Of a stretch of 64,000 nt of DNA, positions 28,311-39,476 are shown piece by piece. This DNA comes from Amoebidium appalachense (Eukaryota > Ichthyosporea): assembly GCA_963693365.1 (NCBI GenBank), contig CAVNZM010000004.1, forward strand, positions 7,006,001 to 7,070,000, read 5' to 3'. Numbering within the stretch: the stretch's first letter is position 1; every line of letters starts with the position of its first letter. The position numbers were made by a program, and so were the translations under genes. The notes under the pieces are model-generated. The model did no database searches. It saw only the letters and a program-made list of their open reading frames with translations, and was not told the origin of the DNA.

Positions 28311-28678
28311 GGGAGGGGGAGAGGGAGGGGGGGGGTCCTATCATCCTATCGTGACATGTACACTGTGTGAGGGCGGTCTTACAATGACGTTTACACTGGT
28401 GGTGGAGAGGGTTCTATGAATGATATTTACACTGTGTGGGGGGGGTCTGTAGGGCATTTTCCAGAGCCTGCGCAAGGGCAAGGAGGCCGAGAGGGCCAGC
28501 CTGGAGCAGGCCATTGCCAACGAGGAGAGGTTCAAGGGCCTGGATGAGACCGTCAACCTGGTCTACGACGTGCAGCAGGTAATGTTAAAACTTTAAAACT
28601 TAAGTTTAAATTTTTAACAATGAATGGGGCGGTTGGCGGGTGTTCATTAGGCCTTTCATTAGGTCTTGATGTGTGCCA

Positions 28679-28711
<33 letters not shown>

Positions 28712-29698
28712 GTGGGTTGGTGTTTTTAACTTTTCAACCGCTTCCACATTCTCTCTCATCCATTCCCTGCCGCACTCCTAGATCACCTGCATTGTTCCAT
28801 TCTTTTTCAAAGCTTGCCAGCAGCCCCCCCTTGCCACCATCTCACTTCCTCACACAGTAGTTTAGTACCTTCCCCCTCCCCCCTCCTCCTCCCCCCCAGT
28901 GTGTGCTCTCCCAAATCTGCATTTTGTTGTCCGTATTGAATGTGTACCCTGTATCACATTCTAACACCTCCACCCCCTCGTTACCCTCGTTACCCTCGTC
29001 CCCCCCGTTCCCGCCGTTTCCCTTGTTACAATGGTTATCCCCGTTCACCCGGTTTTCCTCGTTAACAACCTCTCCCCGGTGCTGTCACAGGACGTCAACG
29101 ACCTCTCCCTCGAAGTGTCACAGCGGCAGGCGGTGCACAGCGCAGCGGACGTTTTCATTGGTCGGCTGAATGCCATCAGCCAGCTGGAGTCCAAGGTGCG
29201 CTCGGCCCAGCAGGACCTGCTGGTCAACGAGCTGGAACAGGCTGTTCTAGCCCACTTTGCCAGCCAGAAGGTAATGGTGGGGACGTGGTTTTTTTCTTCT
29301 TCTTCCTCTTCCTCCTCCTCCTCCTCCTCCTTCCCCTTCTCCCCCCCCCCCCCCCCCCCCCCCCCTCCTTTTTCCCTCCTTTTTTCGTTCTTGCTTCCGG
29401 TCATCTCTGGCCTTTCTCTCTTTTTTTCTCTCTCTCCACCCCCCTCCCTCCCCCTCGATGTTGCATACTTGAATGTTTGCCTTTGCATGTGTCCTGCACC
29501 ATGCTTCTCATCGTGTATGCGTACTTCGTACTGTGTTCCGCATTCAACCCCCCCCCCCCCCCCCCCCCCCCCCTTCCTGTTCCTCTTGTTCTTTTTCCTT
29601 GGTTGTTCTTGAGTGTGTGTGTGTTTGGGTTTGGGTTTGTGTGGGGCGGGGAGGGGGTGGGCGGGGGGAGGAGGGAGGGGGGGGGGGGGGGGGGGGGG

Positions 29699-29730
<32 letters not shown>

Positions 29731-29936
29731 AGGGGGGGGAGGGGGCAGACGGGGGGATGTGGGTTTTTTGGAGGGGGGAGGGCCCGGAGGGGGGAGGGGG
29801 GAGGTAGGGTTAGGGTTTTACTTTTGAGAGGAGAGGCATGATGGAGAGATGAGAAGATGGTTTGGGGGGTGGGGATTACTGTGTGTGTGTTTTGTGTGTT
29901 ACTGTGTCCGGTGGGTGCATGGGCGCGTGTGTGTGT

Positions 29937-29975
<39 letters not shown>

Positions 29976-30769
29976 GGTTTACTTTCCGCGATTCTCCGTT
30001 GCCAATTTGGCACCTCATACCGTGTGCTGCTTTCTAAAACCCCCACTTCCGAAAACTACAACCCACCCTTTTTCACCCTCGTTCCCCTTTAATTCTGCAC
30101 GGTGTTCCATGGATCCCATAGCTCTTTTGCTTCAGTGCTCTGCCTGTTGCCCACACTGCTGTTTGTATCCATGTTTGGTTGTGGGTGACTTTGATTTCGC
30201 AATCCTGTGGTGGTGTTTTTACCAAATTTGCTGTAAATCTCGTGATGTTTTTTGCATTCAAAACCCTTTCCTCCTCTTGCGCCACTGGTGAGGTTTTATG
30301 GGCAGCTGTCGTTTTTCTTAAATACCCAATCCTTTATCCTCGAATGCATAGGCCCCCGTTGCCAAGCATTCCTCCCCAAACACGTCGCACAGACAGTCGT
30401 GCATACACGCACACACACAGACATGCATGCACGCAAACGCACACGCACATGCACTTGCACGCACGCTCTCGCACATACATGCACACATAAACATATCCAC
30501 ACACACACATAAACACGCACGCACGCCCATAGACGTGCGCACCCACCCACCCACACACACACACACACACACCCTGTCCACACCCAATTTACCATGTTGT
30601 CATACGAGAACACACGCCCCCACAAAACCACACCACCTCTCTGTAATTGGCCCCTCCTTGCTCCAAACCCTGCTAGCACGTGATTGGCCGCTGACACAAT
30701 TTCCAAATTCGGCAGGAGGACGCTCTGGTCAAGCAGGCCATCGACGCCCTTGGCGCGGTCAAGATCTAA
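22488..30769 (+). CDS. ATP5PB: Mitochondrial F1Fo ATP synthase subunit b, 8 exons
   Basis: Exons 22488-22515, 23529-23577, 24855-24907, 26375-26431, 27327-27469, 28453-28578, 29091-29270 and 30716-30769 join in frame to 229 residues. Residues 1 to about 50 are Ala/Arg-rich without acidic residues (VARAAQRAPAALATST), as expected for a mitochondrial presequence. A hydrophobic segment (TVVVVSFAGLIYTIYKTV, about 80-97) matches the inner-membrane hairpin region, and a long charged helix follows. NLVYDVQQ aligns with the LFDVQ block of animal subunit b, and the C-terminus (ASQKEDALVKQAIDALGAVKI region) matches the animal C-terminal helix. The protein is the peripheral stalk of complex V. Length and layout suit opisthokont ATP5PB; many other protists encode subunit b in the mitochondrion. 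The exons are tiny against about 8.3 kb of gene. The start ACAAGATGG has good context, and introns 1, 3, 4 and 7 contain the SINE-like repeat. Confidence 0.88.
22996..23133 (+). repeat. SINE-like repeat copy 2 (short form, subfamily 1)
   Basis: Begins TGATGACTTGGGCCC immediately after a C-run, contains GTTTGCCTTTGCATGTGTCC, and ends CATTCAAA joined to a C-run of about 25. Lies in ATP synthase b intron 1. Confidence 0.85.
24354..24412 (+). repeat. (CA)n microsatellite
   Basis: About 59 bases of pure CA repeat in ATP synthase b intron 2; mixed CA, CG and CATG stretches continue to about 24570. Confidence 0.9.
25717..26047 (+). repeat. SINE-like repeat copy 3 (long form, subfamily 1)
   Basis: About 330 bases, running from GTAAGCACATACGC to GCTTTCA then poly-C. 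It has a potential hairpin CGTCTTTGATCAAGACG, an A-box-like TGTCTGAGTTGGA at about 25855 and a B-box-like GGTCGAAACTC at about 25893. It is near-identical along its length to the copy at 34600. A C-run precedes it and another follows. Lies in ATP synthase b intron 3. Confidence 0.85.
26456..26688 (+). repeat. SINE-like repeat copy 4 (subfamily 2, with head)
   Basis: Starts AACCCTGCTCGTCTCTGATC, with an A-box-like TATCTGAGTTGGG at 26511 and a B-box-like GGTCGAAACTCGG at 26544. The 33-base start-to-start spacing is that of a tRNA-type internal promoter. It ends CATTCAAA plus poly-C. First of three head-to-tail copies in ATP synthase b intron 4. Confidence 0.85.
26730..26937 (+). repeat. SINE-like repeat copy 5 (subfamily 2, shortened head)
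   Basis: Starts GGGTGACCTACCCATG right after a C-run, keeps both promoter-like boxes (about 26760 and 26793), and ends ATTCAAA plus poly-C. Nearly identical to copy 4 over the shared part. Confidence 0.85.
26956..27082 (+). repeat. SINE-like repeat copy 6 (short form, subfamily 2)
   Basis: Starts TGGATGACGTGGGCTCC right after the C-run of copy 5 and lacks the promoter-like boxes. Ends CATTCAAACACCCCC. Confidence 0.85.
27152..27234 (+). repeat. (GA)n microsatellite
   Basis: About 83 bases of pure GA repeat near the 3' end of ATP synthase b intron 4. Confidence 0.95.
29457..29547 (+). repeat. SINE-like repeat copy 7 (shortest form)
   Basis: Starts GATGTTGCATACTTGAATG and ends CATTCAA plus poly-C. 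Lies in ATP synthase b intron 7. Copy 9 at 35293 starts at the same internal position of the long form. Confidence 0.85.
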
Positions 30770-30895
30770 GCTGTGCAGCCAATAGCATGCGCCACATTTT
30801 AGACTTTTATGGAACACTGGTCTGTGGCCGGGGTACTGCGGACAGCGGAACATAAAGTAACGAAGCCGGAGCGTGTGTTTGCGTTTGGATTGAAG

Positions 30896-30937
<42 letters not shown>

Positions 30938-32453
30938 TTGCTACCGGTCCCGTCCACCCAAAAGGAGACCCCGGCATACACGTACTTGGCCGTAAAGGGG
31001 GTGGTAAGAAGAGCAAATGCACTCGCGCACTTACAAAAAAATACGCACATGTATCGAATGTAACAACAGCACACATATGTAACAACAGCACACATGGTGT
31101 CGTCATCAGTTAGATACAGATGGAGATACCACTCGAGCCGATGGCAGTTGTGAGCTGTGTGATGTGTACGAGGGCCAAAAGCGTGAGAGACCAGCAATTA
31201 CTTTTTCAATGCAGGCCGGACCGATTTAAATTTCAACTGTGCAAGCTGTGCAAGCTTATAGGGGGATCATCTCAAGGCCTCCTAGAGTAGGAGGCCTTGG
31301 ATCACCTTCGTCACCCTGATGCCTGAGATGAGCGAATGAACCAACTCAACCGACTGTTATCTGAGGGAGAGTAGGTTGCAACTGCTTGGGTTTAAAGCAA
31401 CGAACAGGTGTACATGTCGGCAGAAGTCAACCCCTTTAAACCACGGTGATGGTGCATCATGGCACACATACGTGCAGGCACGCGTACGTGCGCTTTCTTG
31501 GGGTGCACCCTTGATGGCGGGGGTACGCGCACGGTGCTACATCGATACGCCATCTGTCATCGGCTCAGCCTAACAACAGCTATCTATTCCTTAATTTCAC
31601 GTCTTTTAAATCTTTGATGGTTTATGTTTTATTTTTTATTTTATCTAGAGCTTCAAGAAGCGTCGAATTTTGGTTGAGCTTTATGCTGTTGTGAGCCACA
31701 TGCGAGCCACGAAACAAACTTTCTTCAGTCTGTTCCCACCAAAAATTTCCCAGACAGCTCGCTCAGTCACGCCAAAGTTTGTGCCGTATCAGGCTGTATA
31801 CGAAGGTAATTCCCGTTTTATTCAGACGCTCATTCTTTGTTTTGGAACCTAAACCAAGGGAGAACAGAAAAGTAGGTGTGCTCTTTTGTCTGATGGGGCT
31901 GGTATAAGGTGCACAGGGAAAAGAAAGGAGAAAGTGAGGGCACGGGAAAACTGTTCGACAACCCAATATATGCGTGCGTGCGTGCGTGTCCCGGTGGTTG
32001 CCCGCCGCCTGCCTATTTGTGTGGGTGAATGGTTGCGTGGAGGGGGAGGGAGGGGGTGGGTGGGTGGGGGGTGGGGAGGGGTGGAGAGTGTGGGAGAGAG
32101 AAAGGGGGTTGGGGGACGGGGGGGAGGGGGGTGATCCCTTATAATAAGGCCTGTTTTCAAGCTATCTCGTTTCTGTGTTTTCCCCGTGTGGTAAGAACGT
32201 GGACGAGAGCGTACTGCGGCACAATTTTTCACTGCATTTAAGCTGGTGAGGAGGTGTGGGTCATTTCCCATTTCCAGGGCCGCCTCTGTACTTGCTGTGC
32301 TGGTCAACGTCGAGCGCACAGTGGCCTGACGGTCTTTTTCATCTTTCCTTTTGGGCATTCCTTTGACCTCGCACTAGCATGAGCACGCACACCAGGCACA
32401 GACACACACGCTTGAACACTGCACACACACACATACGCACTCACGCACACACG

Positions 32454-32499
<46 letters not shown>

Positions 32500-32506
32500 C
32501 AGCACC
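30770..32506. other. Intergenic region, ATP synthase b to nucleoredoxin-like
   Basis: A C-run of about 40 at 30898-30937, otherwise mostly unique sequence. G-rich DNA lies at 32035-32130, and a CA repeat at 32450-32495 ends 11 bases before the next start codon. One possible orphan exon is listed separately. Confidence 0.7.
31647..31805 (+). CDS. Possible orphan exon, unknown product
   Basis: A T-rich tract ending TTATCTAG precedes about 159 bases that are open in one frame only (SFKKRRILVELYAVVSHM and onward to VPYQAVYE), followed by the donor GTAATT. The acceptor looks good, but no upstream or downstream partner exon was found and the protein is not recognised. It could belong to an unannotated short gene or to the 5' part of the next gene. 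Confidence 0.2.
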
Positions 32507-33510
32507 ATGACGGACTCACCGAAGGCAGCTGGACGTGTTGGCCCTAGTCTTGCCGACCTGCTGGGAGAAACCATCATAGTCAACAACCCAGAAAAGGACA
32601 ATGTCAGTTTGTGGATGGCTACAGGGGGGTGGGGGGGGGGGGCGAGGGTTGCGGGTGCCTGCCTGGACATGAGGACAGGAATGGGTGGTGGGGTAAAGGG
32701 GGGGAGAGGGGGGGGGGGGGGGGTTGGGAGAGAAATAGCGGGGGGGGGGGGGGGGGGGGGACCAAAGAGAGGGGAATCCGTTTTTTTTTGGGGGGGGGGG
32801 TTTGGGAGAAGAACAGCCGGGGGAGGGGGGGGGAGAGAGGAGGGAGCGACCAAGGAGAGGGTTTTTGTTTTTTTTTTTTTTTTTTTTTTTCCGGGGGGGG
32901 GGGGGGGGGGGGGGGGGGTTGGGGAGAGGAACAGCGGGGGGGGGGGGGGGGGGGCAATTTTTTTTTTGGGGGGGGGGGGGGGTGTGTTTGGGAGGGGAAC
33001 AGCGGAAGGGGGGAGGGGGGTACAAAGAGAGGGGAGATGGGGTTTTTTAGGGGGGGGGGGGGTTGGGAGGGGGAACAGCCCCCGGGGGGGGGGGAGGGGG
33101 AGGAGGGAATAGCACTAGACTATAATATTTTTCCGTGACCTTTCGATGTTGGTGAGGGGTGAGGGCTGGGCTGAGACATGATAGTGTTTATGACGGCAAA
33201 TTCATAGCCGTGTGTTTCTTTGCTATTCGCAGGTGCGGGGGGGGGGGTTTGGCAAGAGAAAGAAGGGAAGGGGGGGGGGGGGGGGGGGGGAAGAGGCGCA
33301 TAAACGGCATGAGAGGATCACGGGGAGGGGGGGGGGGGGGGACTGTTAGAGATTTACAGAATTATGTCCCCCCCCCCCCCCCCCCCCTTTTCCTCCAAAG
33401 ACAGAAAAGGAAAGAGAAACAAAAAAGTGGTTAGTAAACCCAAACATGAACCCACACACTCTTGCCCAGACTTATTTTCTGGGCGCAACAAACCCACATA
33501 TGCCACCACG

Positions 33511-33576
<66 letters not shown>

Positions 33577-34516
33577 TGCACATCAAGACGTACACACACA
33601 CACGCACACACACACATACACACACACACACAGGCGTTCAAGGAGGTATCCGTGTCCTCCCTCTCTGACTGTGAGGCCGTAGCCATCTACTTCTCAGCCC
33701 ACTGGTGCCCCCCCTGCAGAGGTTTCACCCCCAGACTCATCCAGACGTACAAGGTAGCTCCTGATTTTAAAAGTTTTAATTTATTACGTTAAAAAGTTTA
33801 CGATAGCGATTTGTTTTATGTTCAGTTTTCATAGCCTATTGCTTGCCCTCCCTTCCTCCCCCCCCCCCCCCCCCCCCCCCCCCCTCCCCCCGCCCGCCCG
33901 CCCGCCCGCCCGCCCGCCCCCTCCTGCAGAGGTTTCACCCCGACACTCATCCGGACAAGGTAGTGCACGATTGGGTGAAAAAAAAAAAAAAATTGATGAA
34001 GAATTTGCGTGGCCGTGCCCCCCTTGCATGCGTGGTTGTTGGTGTGTGTGTGTGTGTTTGGGGGGGGGGGGGGGGGGGGGGGGGAGGGCAGCGGATGATG
34101 ACATGTAGGTAGTGAAGGCAACCCCCACCGCTGTTCCCCCCCCCCACCCCCAAACTCCCCCCGTGGAAAAAAACAAAACAAAAGAAAACACATAAAAAAA
34201 CCCTCTTCCCTCCACAGCCCACCTGCCTGCCTGCCTGCCCCTGCCTGATGATGTCTTTTGCTCATGCTGGCTCTCTTAGGGTCTATGAGTTGGTTGTTGC
34301 TTCCCCAATCTTGCACTTAGGGTTTTTCCCCTTGTTTTTATGTAAACCACCCATCCCCCCTCCCTCCCCCCCCTCCCCCCTTTCAAAGTTCCCCCCCCCC
34401 CCTCCCCCCGCCATCTGCGCATTCTTCTCCTACACAGAAATGTGTCCTCGCCTGGGCACACAAGCGCGCGCGCAGCGTCGCGCGCACACACACACAACAC
34501 AATTACACTCACTCAC

Positions 34517-34547
<31 letters not shown>

Positions 34548-34992
34548 AGACATCTTTACTTCCATGCAACCGGGCATGGTTGCTCTGTGTCGTGCATCTG
34601 TAAGCACATACGCGTTTTTCGCTGCACTGCAATAGTTTGCACACACATCTTCACCGTTCTGCTCACCTTGCTTGCATAAGCAACCCTGCTCGTCTTTGAT
34701 CAAGACGGGTTGACCCACCCAAGTTCAGTTGATGCTGCTGTTTGAGTTGGAGCGTCGTATATACGCGGGCTAAGGGGTCGAAGCTCAGACGCAATTGATG
34801 ACTTGGGCCCTCCCTGAGGATGGGCTCTGCTTATGACGCATACTGTGCGCATGGCTGATGTTGCATACTTGAATGTTTGCCTTTGCATGTGTCCTGCACC
34901 ATGCTTCTCATCGTGTATGCGTACTTCGTACTGTGTTCCGCATTCAAACCCCCCCCCCCCCCCCAAAAAAAAAAAAAATAAATAAAAAAAAA

Positions 34993-35059
<67 letters not shown>

Positions 35060-35130
35060 CCCTCCCCCCTCCCTCATCACACACTCATCACCCCCTCTCC
35101 CCCCTCCCCCCAAAAAAAGAAGGGAAAGAG

Positions 35131-35182
<52 letters not shown>

Positions 35183-36066
35183 GCTCACACTCACACTCAC
35201 TCACACTCACTCACTCACACACCTTCCCCATCCCCCCCCCCCACCCCCCGCCCCTCCATCCTCCCCCCCTCTCTCCTCCCCCCTCCCTCCTAGATGTTGC
35301 ATACTTGAATGTTTGCCTTTGCATGTGTCCTGCACCATGCTTCTCGTCGTGTATGCGTACTTTGTACCGTGTTCCGCATTCAAAACCCCCTCCCTCCTAC
35401 TCCCCCCCCCCCCCCCGGCCCCCTCTCACCCGACACATACACCCCCCCCCCCCCCCCCCCCCCAACACACACACACAGGAAATGAACCAAAACGGCAAGC
35501 GTCTTGAGGTAGTGTTCTGCAGCTGGGACACCAGCGACAAGGAGTTTGCGGAGTACTTTGACACAATGCCCTGGGCTGCCCTCCCCTTCGGCCCCCAGAC
35601 CAAGACTCTTAAGGACAAGCTGGCCAAGCGCTACCAGGTGCAGGGTATACCGGCACTGGTGATCTTAAGGAAGGACGGGTCGACCATCACTACACATGGC
35701 AGGGATGCGGTTATGGATGATCCAAAGGGTAGGTGCCAAGAACCAATTATCTACACACACGCACACACGCACACACACATTTAGCTTCTCCCCCCCCCCT
35801 CCCCCCTCCCCCCCCTCCCCCCACCCCTCCCCCCGGCAACACGGACACACATGCATGCACACACATGCACACATGCATGTTCCGCCTCACACACATACAT
35901 CCACACGCACGCATGCACGAACACACAGGAACACACACACGTGCACATGAACAGCCTGGTGCATGCACGCCAAAGCACACACACAAGTCGTGTCAATACA
36001 GACATACACACACACACAACACATTTACACACATCGAACCACACACACGTGCACGCACACACACAT

Positions 36067-36140
<74 letters not shown>

Positions 36141-36620
36141 AGAGAAGACACTTATGGCAGCACACTCGCAAACACACCAAGACACACACAGACAGGCACA
36201 CACACAAACACACACAGACACACCCTCTTAGTCGCTCCAATTCGCCCGCCTCTATGGTGTTCTGGGTTGCCTTTCTTTCTTTATTTCCTTAGAATGCAAC
36301 CCAGCTTCCTTTTTTTTTTTCCATAGCCGGTGTACGCAAGATTTATTGCCTGTGCAACTCCTTTTTCTTCATCGTTGCTCTCTATCTCACTCGCCCTCCT
36401 CCTCTTCCGAACAATGTTTCTCACTCCTTCAACTCTCCTATGCATATCCTTACTGTATGTTTTGCAACATTTGTGTTGTGTTGTCTGTCATGAATGTATA
36501 CTTATATCCTCGTAATCTACGACAGATTTTACCCTCCCCTCCCCCCCCCCCCCCCCCCCCCCTCTTCCCCGCCAAAGCTTACACACACACACACACACCC
36601 ACACCCACACACGCACGCGC

Positions 36621-36700
<80 letters not shown>

Positions 36701-36711
36701 GTGACACCGTA

Positions 36712-36762
<51 letters not shown>

Positions 36763-36926
36763 ACACAGGCACACGTTTCCCCTGGGACAAGGAGCCGGCA
36801 CCCCCACCACCCACCTTCCTCGACAACATCATAAGAGAGCTACCCACCCGCCTGCTCCAGGCATACCTCATCTACATTGTCTACAAGCTGATTCGTCAGA
36901 ATTTCCCTCAGTTCTTCCCGTGGTGA
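32507..36926 (+). CDS. Nucleoredoxin/tryparedoxin-like thioredoxin-fold protein, 4 exons
   Basis: Exons 32507-32602, 33634-33753, 35479-35728 and 36769-36926 join in frame to 207 residues. Residues 45-75 carry the thioredoxin-fold active site [15 protein letters not shown], with redox cysteines at about 57 and 60. The WCPPC form with RGFTP after it is the tryparedoxin/nucleoredoxin signature. The family's second half follows: [26 protein letters not shown], the cis-Pro strand [10 protein letters not shown], and DPKGTRFPW. The last ~24 residues contain a short hydrophobic stretch ([14 protein letters not shown]) that could anchor the protein to a membrane; this tail is not typical of the family. 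The likely role is a cytosolic-facing thiol-disulfide oxidoreductase; partners are unknown. The acceptors of exons 2, 3 and 4 are all the end of a CA repeat. AATAAA at about 37677 is a possible poly-A signal. Confidence 0.87.
33515..33571 (+). repeat. (CA)n microsatellite
   Basis: Pure CA repeat about 60 bases upstream of exon 2 of the nucleoredoxin-like gene; further CA repeats run up to the acceptor. Confidence 0.95.
33922..33963 (+). pseudogene. Partial duplicate of nucleoredoxin-like exon 2 end
   Basis: CCTGCAGAGGTTTCACCCC followed by GACACTCATCCGGACAAGGTAG repeats the last ~40 bases and donor of exon 2 (33713-33757), with small gaps. It encodes [11 protein letters not shown], retains a GT donor, but has lost the first half of the exon including the first redox cysteine. 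It lies about 170 bases into the following intron, behind a C-run and a CCCG repeat. Confidence 0.8.
34600..34948 (+). repeat. SINE-like repeat copy 8 (long form, subfamily 1)
   Basis: About 350 bases from GTAAGCACATACGC to CATTCAAA, followed by C(16) and then an A-rich tail to about 34993. Contains the CGTCTTTGATCAAGACG hairpin, an A-box-like motif at about 34738 and a B-box-like GGTCGAAGCTC at about 34776. Lies in intron 2 of the nucleoredoxin-like gene. Confidence 0.85.
34994..35055 (+). repeat. (CA)n microsatellite
   Basis: Pure CA repeat directly following the poly-C/poly-A tail of SINE-like copy 8; a second CA tract lies at 35131-35178. Confidence 0.95.
35293..35385 (+). repeat. SINE-like repeat copy 9 (shortest form)
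   Basis: Starts GATGTTGCATACTTGAATG, as copy 7 does, and ends CATTCAAAA plus CCCCC. Lies about 95 bases before exon 3 of the nucleoredoxin-like gene. Confidence 0.85.
36081..36138 (+). repeat. (GA)n microsatellite
   Basis: Pure GA repeat joined to an upstream CA repeat, in intron 3 of the nucleoredoxin-like gene. Confidence 0.95.
36625..36699 (+). repeat. (CA)n microsatellite
   Basis: Pure CA repeat, followed by a C-run of about 35 and a further CA tract whose last CACAG is the acceptor of the final exon of the nucleoredoxin-like gene. Confidence 0.95.
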
Positions 36927-37898
36927 TGCGATTGGCCTGTTGTAATCTGTGGAATGTATCTGGATATGCATCCTGTTTATTTATTTTATTTGTGAGTGTA
37001 GAAGGGTTTTGATTGGTATGTTGTCATTTGTATCTTTGGAATGGGCTAGGGGTTTGATGATGTTAAACCAACCACTGCTTCTTCCATTTTAGCGTCCGGG
37101 TGCTGACCACCCGAGAGCCACATTTCTCAAATGCGTCTCACCAATCGACAGACTCAATCAAATTGTGTCACACGCTGATGTCGACATTCGACAGAGCCAG
37201 CTTCTTCATGCCCTTTTCAGCCCGGCGGCTACACGGCGTCATGGAATTTGTGCACAGAATGACGTCACCAATGTGGCTCCCCGCCCAGACGCTAAAATGG
37301 AAGTAGCGGTGGTTGCTTTAAAATGTTCTGATAAGTGTGTTTGTTGCGGGACGTTAGAGAGATTTTTCTCACGGAATTTTGGGGGTTTGTTCTGAAATAG
37401 TAGCTCGTGATAATGATATGGTTGGTGGGTAGATGTACCTACTCCTTCGATTTTTTGAAAGGATGTAGTTGTGTTGTTCGTTTTGAGTATTTTGTAGTGA
37501 AACTCCGGTCGAAAAAAAAACACGATGATTCGAATTGTGGGTTTGATCATGTGTTTTGCTCGGAAAAGCGCTTGCATTCCGGGTTTTTGTGTTGTTTTCA
37601 AAAACTTAACACATCTTGTCAGTTCTTATGTCTCTCTGCCAGTAACATATCTATGTATCAGCCCGACCATGGAATGAATAAAACTGCTGCACCGATCATT
37701 GAATGGTATTGCCGTTGCTCTCATGCTTGCCCCCCCCCCCCCCCCCCCCCCCCCCCCGCGCCAAGGTGACTTTCTTTTCCTTCCCCAATGACCCCCATAC
37801 GTGCGCACAGATGCAATGTTAACTATACTAGTACTCGAAAAAGTACAGTTCATCCATCATGAGCACGTGTCCCCCCCCCCCCCCCCCCCCCCCTCCTC

Positions 37899-37930
<32 letters not shown>

Positions 37931-38113
37931 ACAGGCCGGCCGAGATGCCGTCCAAGCTGGTTCTTACCTGCACATGTATATTGATTCTGTGTCTCCGGGA
38001 TGATGGATGTTGCAATTGTGGCCTGGGCTTTTTTTTTTTTTTTGGTGGTGTTGGCGGTGGTGGTGTGCTGTGTGTGTGTGTAGTACACATTCGTGTTTTT
38101 TTTTGTTTTTTTT

Positions 38114-38115
<2 letters not shown>

Positions 38116-38199
<84 letters not shown>
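38116..38199 (+). repeat. Compound T(36)G(48) run
   Basis: A pure T run passes directly into a pure G run. Read on the minus strand this is poly-C followed by poly-A, the usual order in this window. Confidence 0.9.
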
Positions 38200-38200
<1 letters not shown>

Positions 38201-38816
38201 ATGAGAACGTCAGAAGCAAGTAAATTTTTTTTTCTTTTTCTTTTGACTGGATTTATTCGACGGAAAGATATGCAAGTATGCATGGCATTACTGAGAAGAC
38301 AATAAAAACTTCACGAGTTATCCAGTAACAAGTGCATACTGAGATACCTGAACACTGTGTGAAAATCATATAAATACTCAATGTGACGACCAACAGAATT
38401 CAACAAAAAGTCTAAAGTGTTCACATTGCCAGCTAGTGTAGCAGATACCCGGAGGGAAAGAGGTAAAACACGACAGAAAAATTCACACCTATCAACATGC
38501 TTGACAAGTAAATTATAAAAAGGTGAAGTTCAAATTGAACACCCATGTGAACAAACTGGCCGGCGCTTGGAAGGCTCTGATTTATCGACACGACACTTTT
38601 TGTTCGACTGAGATTAGGTCCAGAGAAAGCAAGTGTGCCATATTAGAGCCAGAGGGGATTGATACAATTAGGCAGTGGTAGTGGTGCTTTTCTTCTCTTT
38701 TCTTTTTTTTTTTCCCTTTTCCCTTCCCTTCGCAGTTTGCCTTCGTTTTCTTTTTTTCTCTTTCGGAGCGAAATCCCCCCCCCCCCCCTCCCCCCCCCCC
38801 ATCCCCCCCCCCCCCA

Positions 38817-38851
<35 letters not shown>

Positions 38852-39442
38852 AACCAAAAAAAAAAAAAAAAGAAAGAAAGAAAGAAAAGAAACTCCCAAC
38901 CCCCACCTCCACCCACAAATTCTCCCTGCCCCAAAACCTTTTTCCTCCCCCCAACCCTTCCCCATCCTCCCCCCTCCCCCTGCCCCGTCCCCCCCTTTTT
39001 AAATCAATGTCAGGCAATGCTTTTTTCCTTCCTTCTTTTTATTGCTTCCGTTGGCCAGCGACACTCCTACTATGTACATCCGGTCCCTCCATCCCTAGGT
39101 CCCCCCCCCTCCCCCCCCCCCCCCCCCCCCCCCCCCCCGCCGCTGCCGCCGCCGCCGCCACAACGTCCCCCCTTCACCCCGTTCCTCCCTTTGGGGATAA
39201 AAAATATGGGGCTTGTTGAAGCTAGCACCGGGAACCCTGGTTATGTATCCTTACTTGACAATGTGCCTACTTCGCCTCACGTAAGGCTAAATCATTGATT
39301 ATTATCTATTAAATTAGTATATAATTCAGGGGTGGCAAACGAAACATTCAAATATTGGAAAATAATGTGTAGGTGCCGCTCGACGGGATGGTACAGCTGA
39401 TTGTGCAGGTAGCTCCCCCCCCTCCCCCCCCCTCCCCCCCCC

Positions 39443-39476
<34 letters not shown>

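Noticed and set aside
37936-38004. Possible terminal exon AGRDAVQAGSYLHMYIDSV followed by a stop
   Set aside because: Acceptor is plausible, but no upstream exon or gene could be connected; chance is likely at this length.
39372-39409. Mini exon encoding VPLDGMVQLIVQ with AG and GT at its ends, resembling a motif of Atos/FAM214 proteins
   Set aside because: No neighbouring exon with the rest of the motif (the DMP-containing block) was found within several kilobases; 12 residues are too few.
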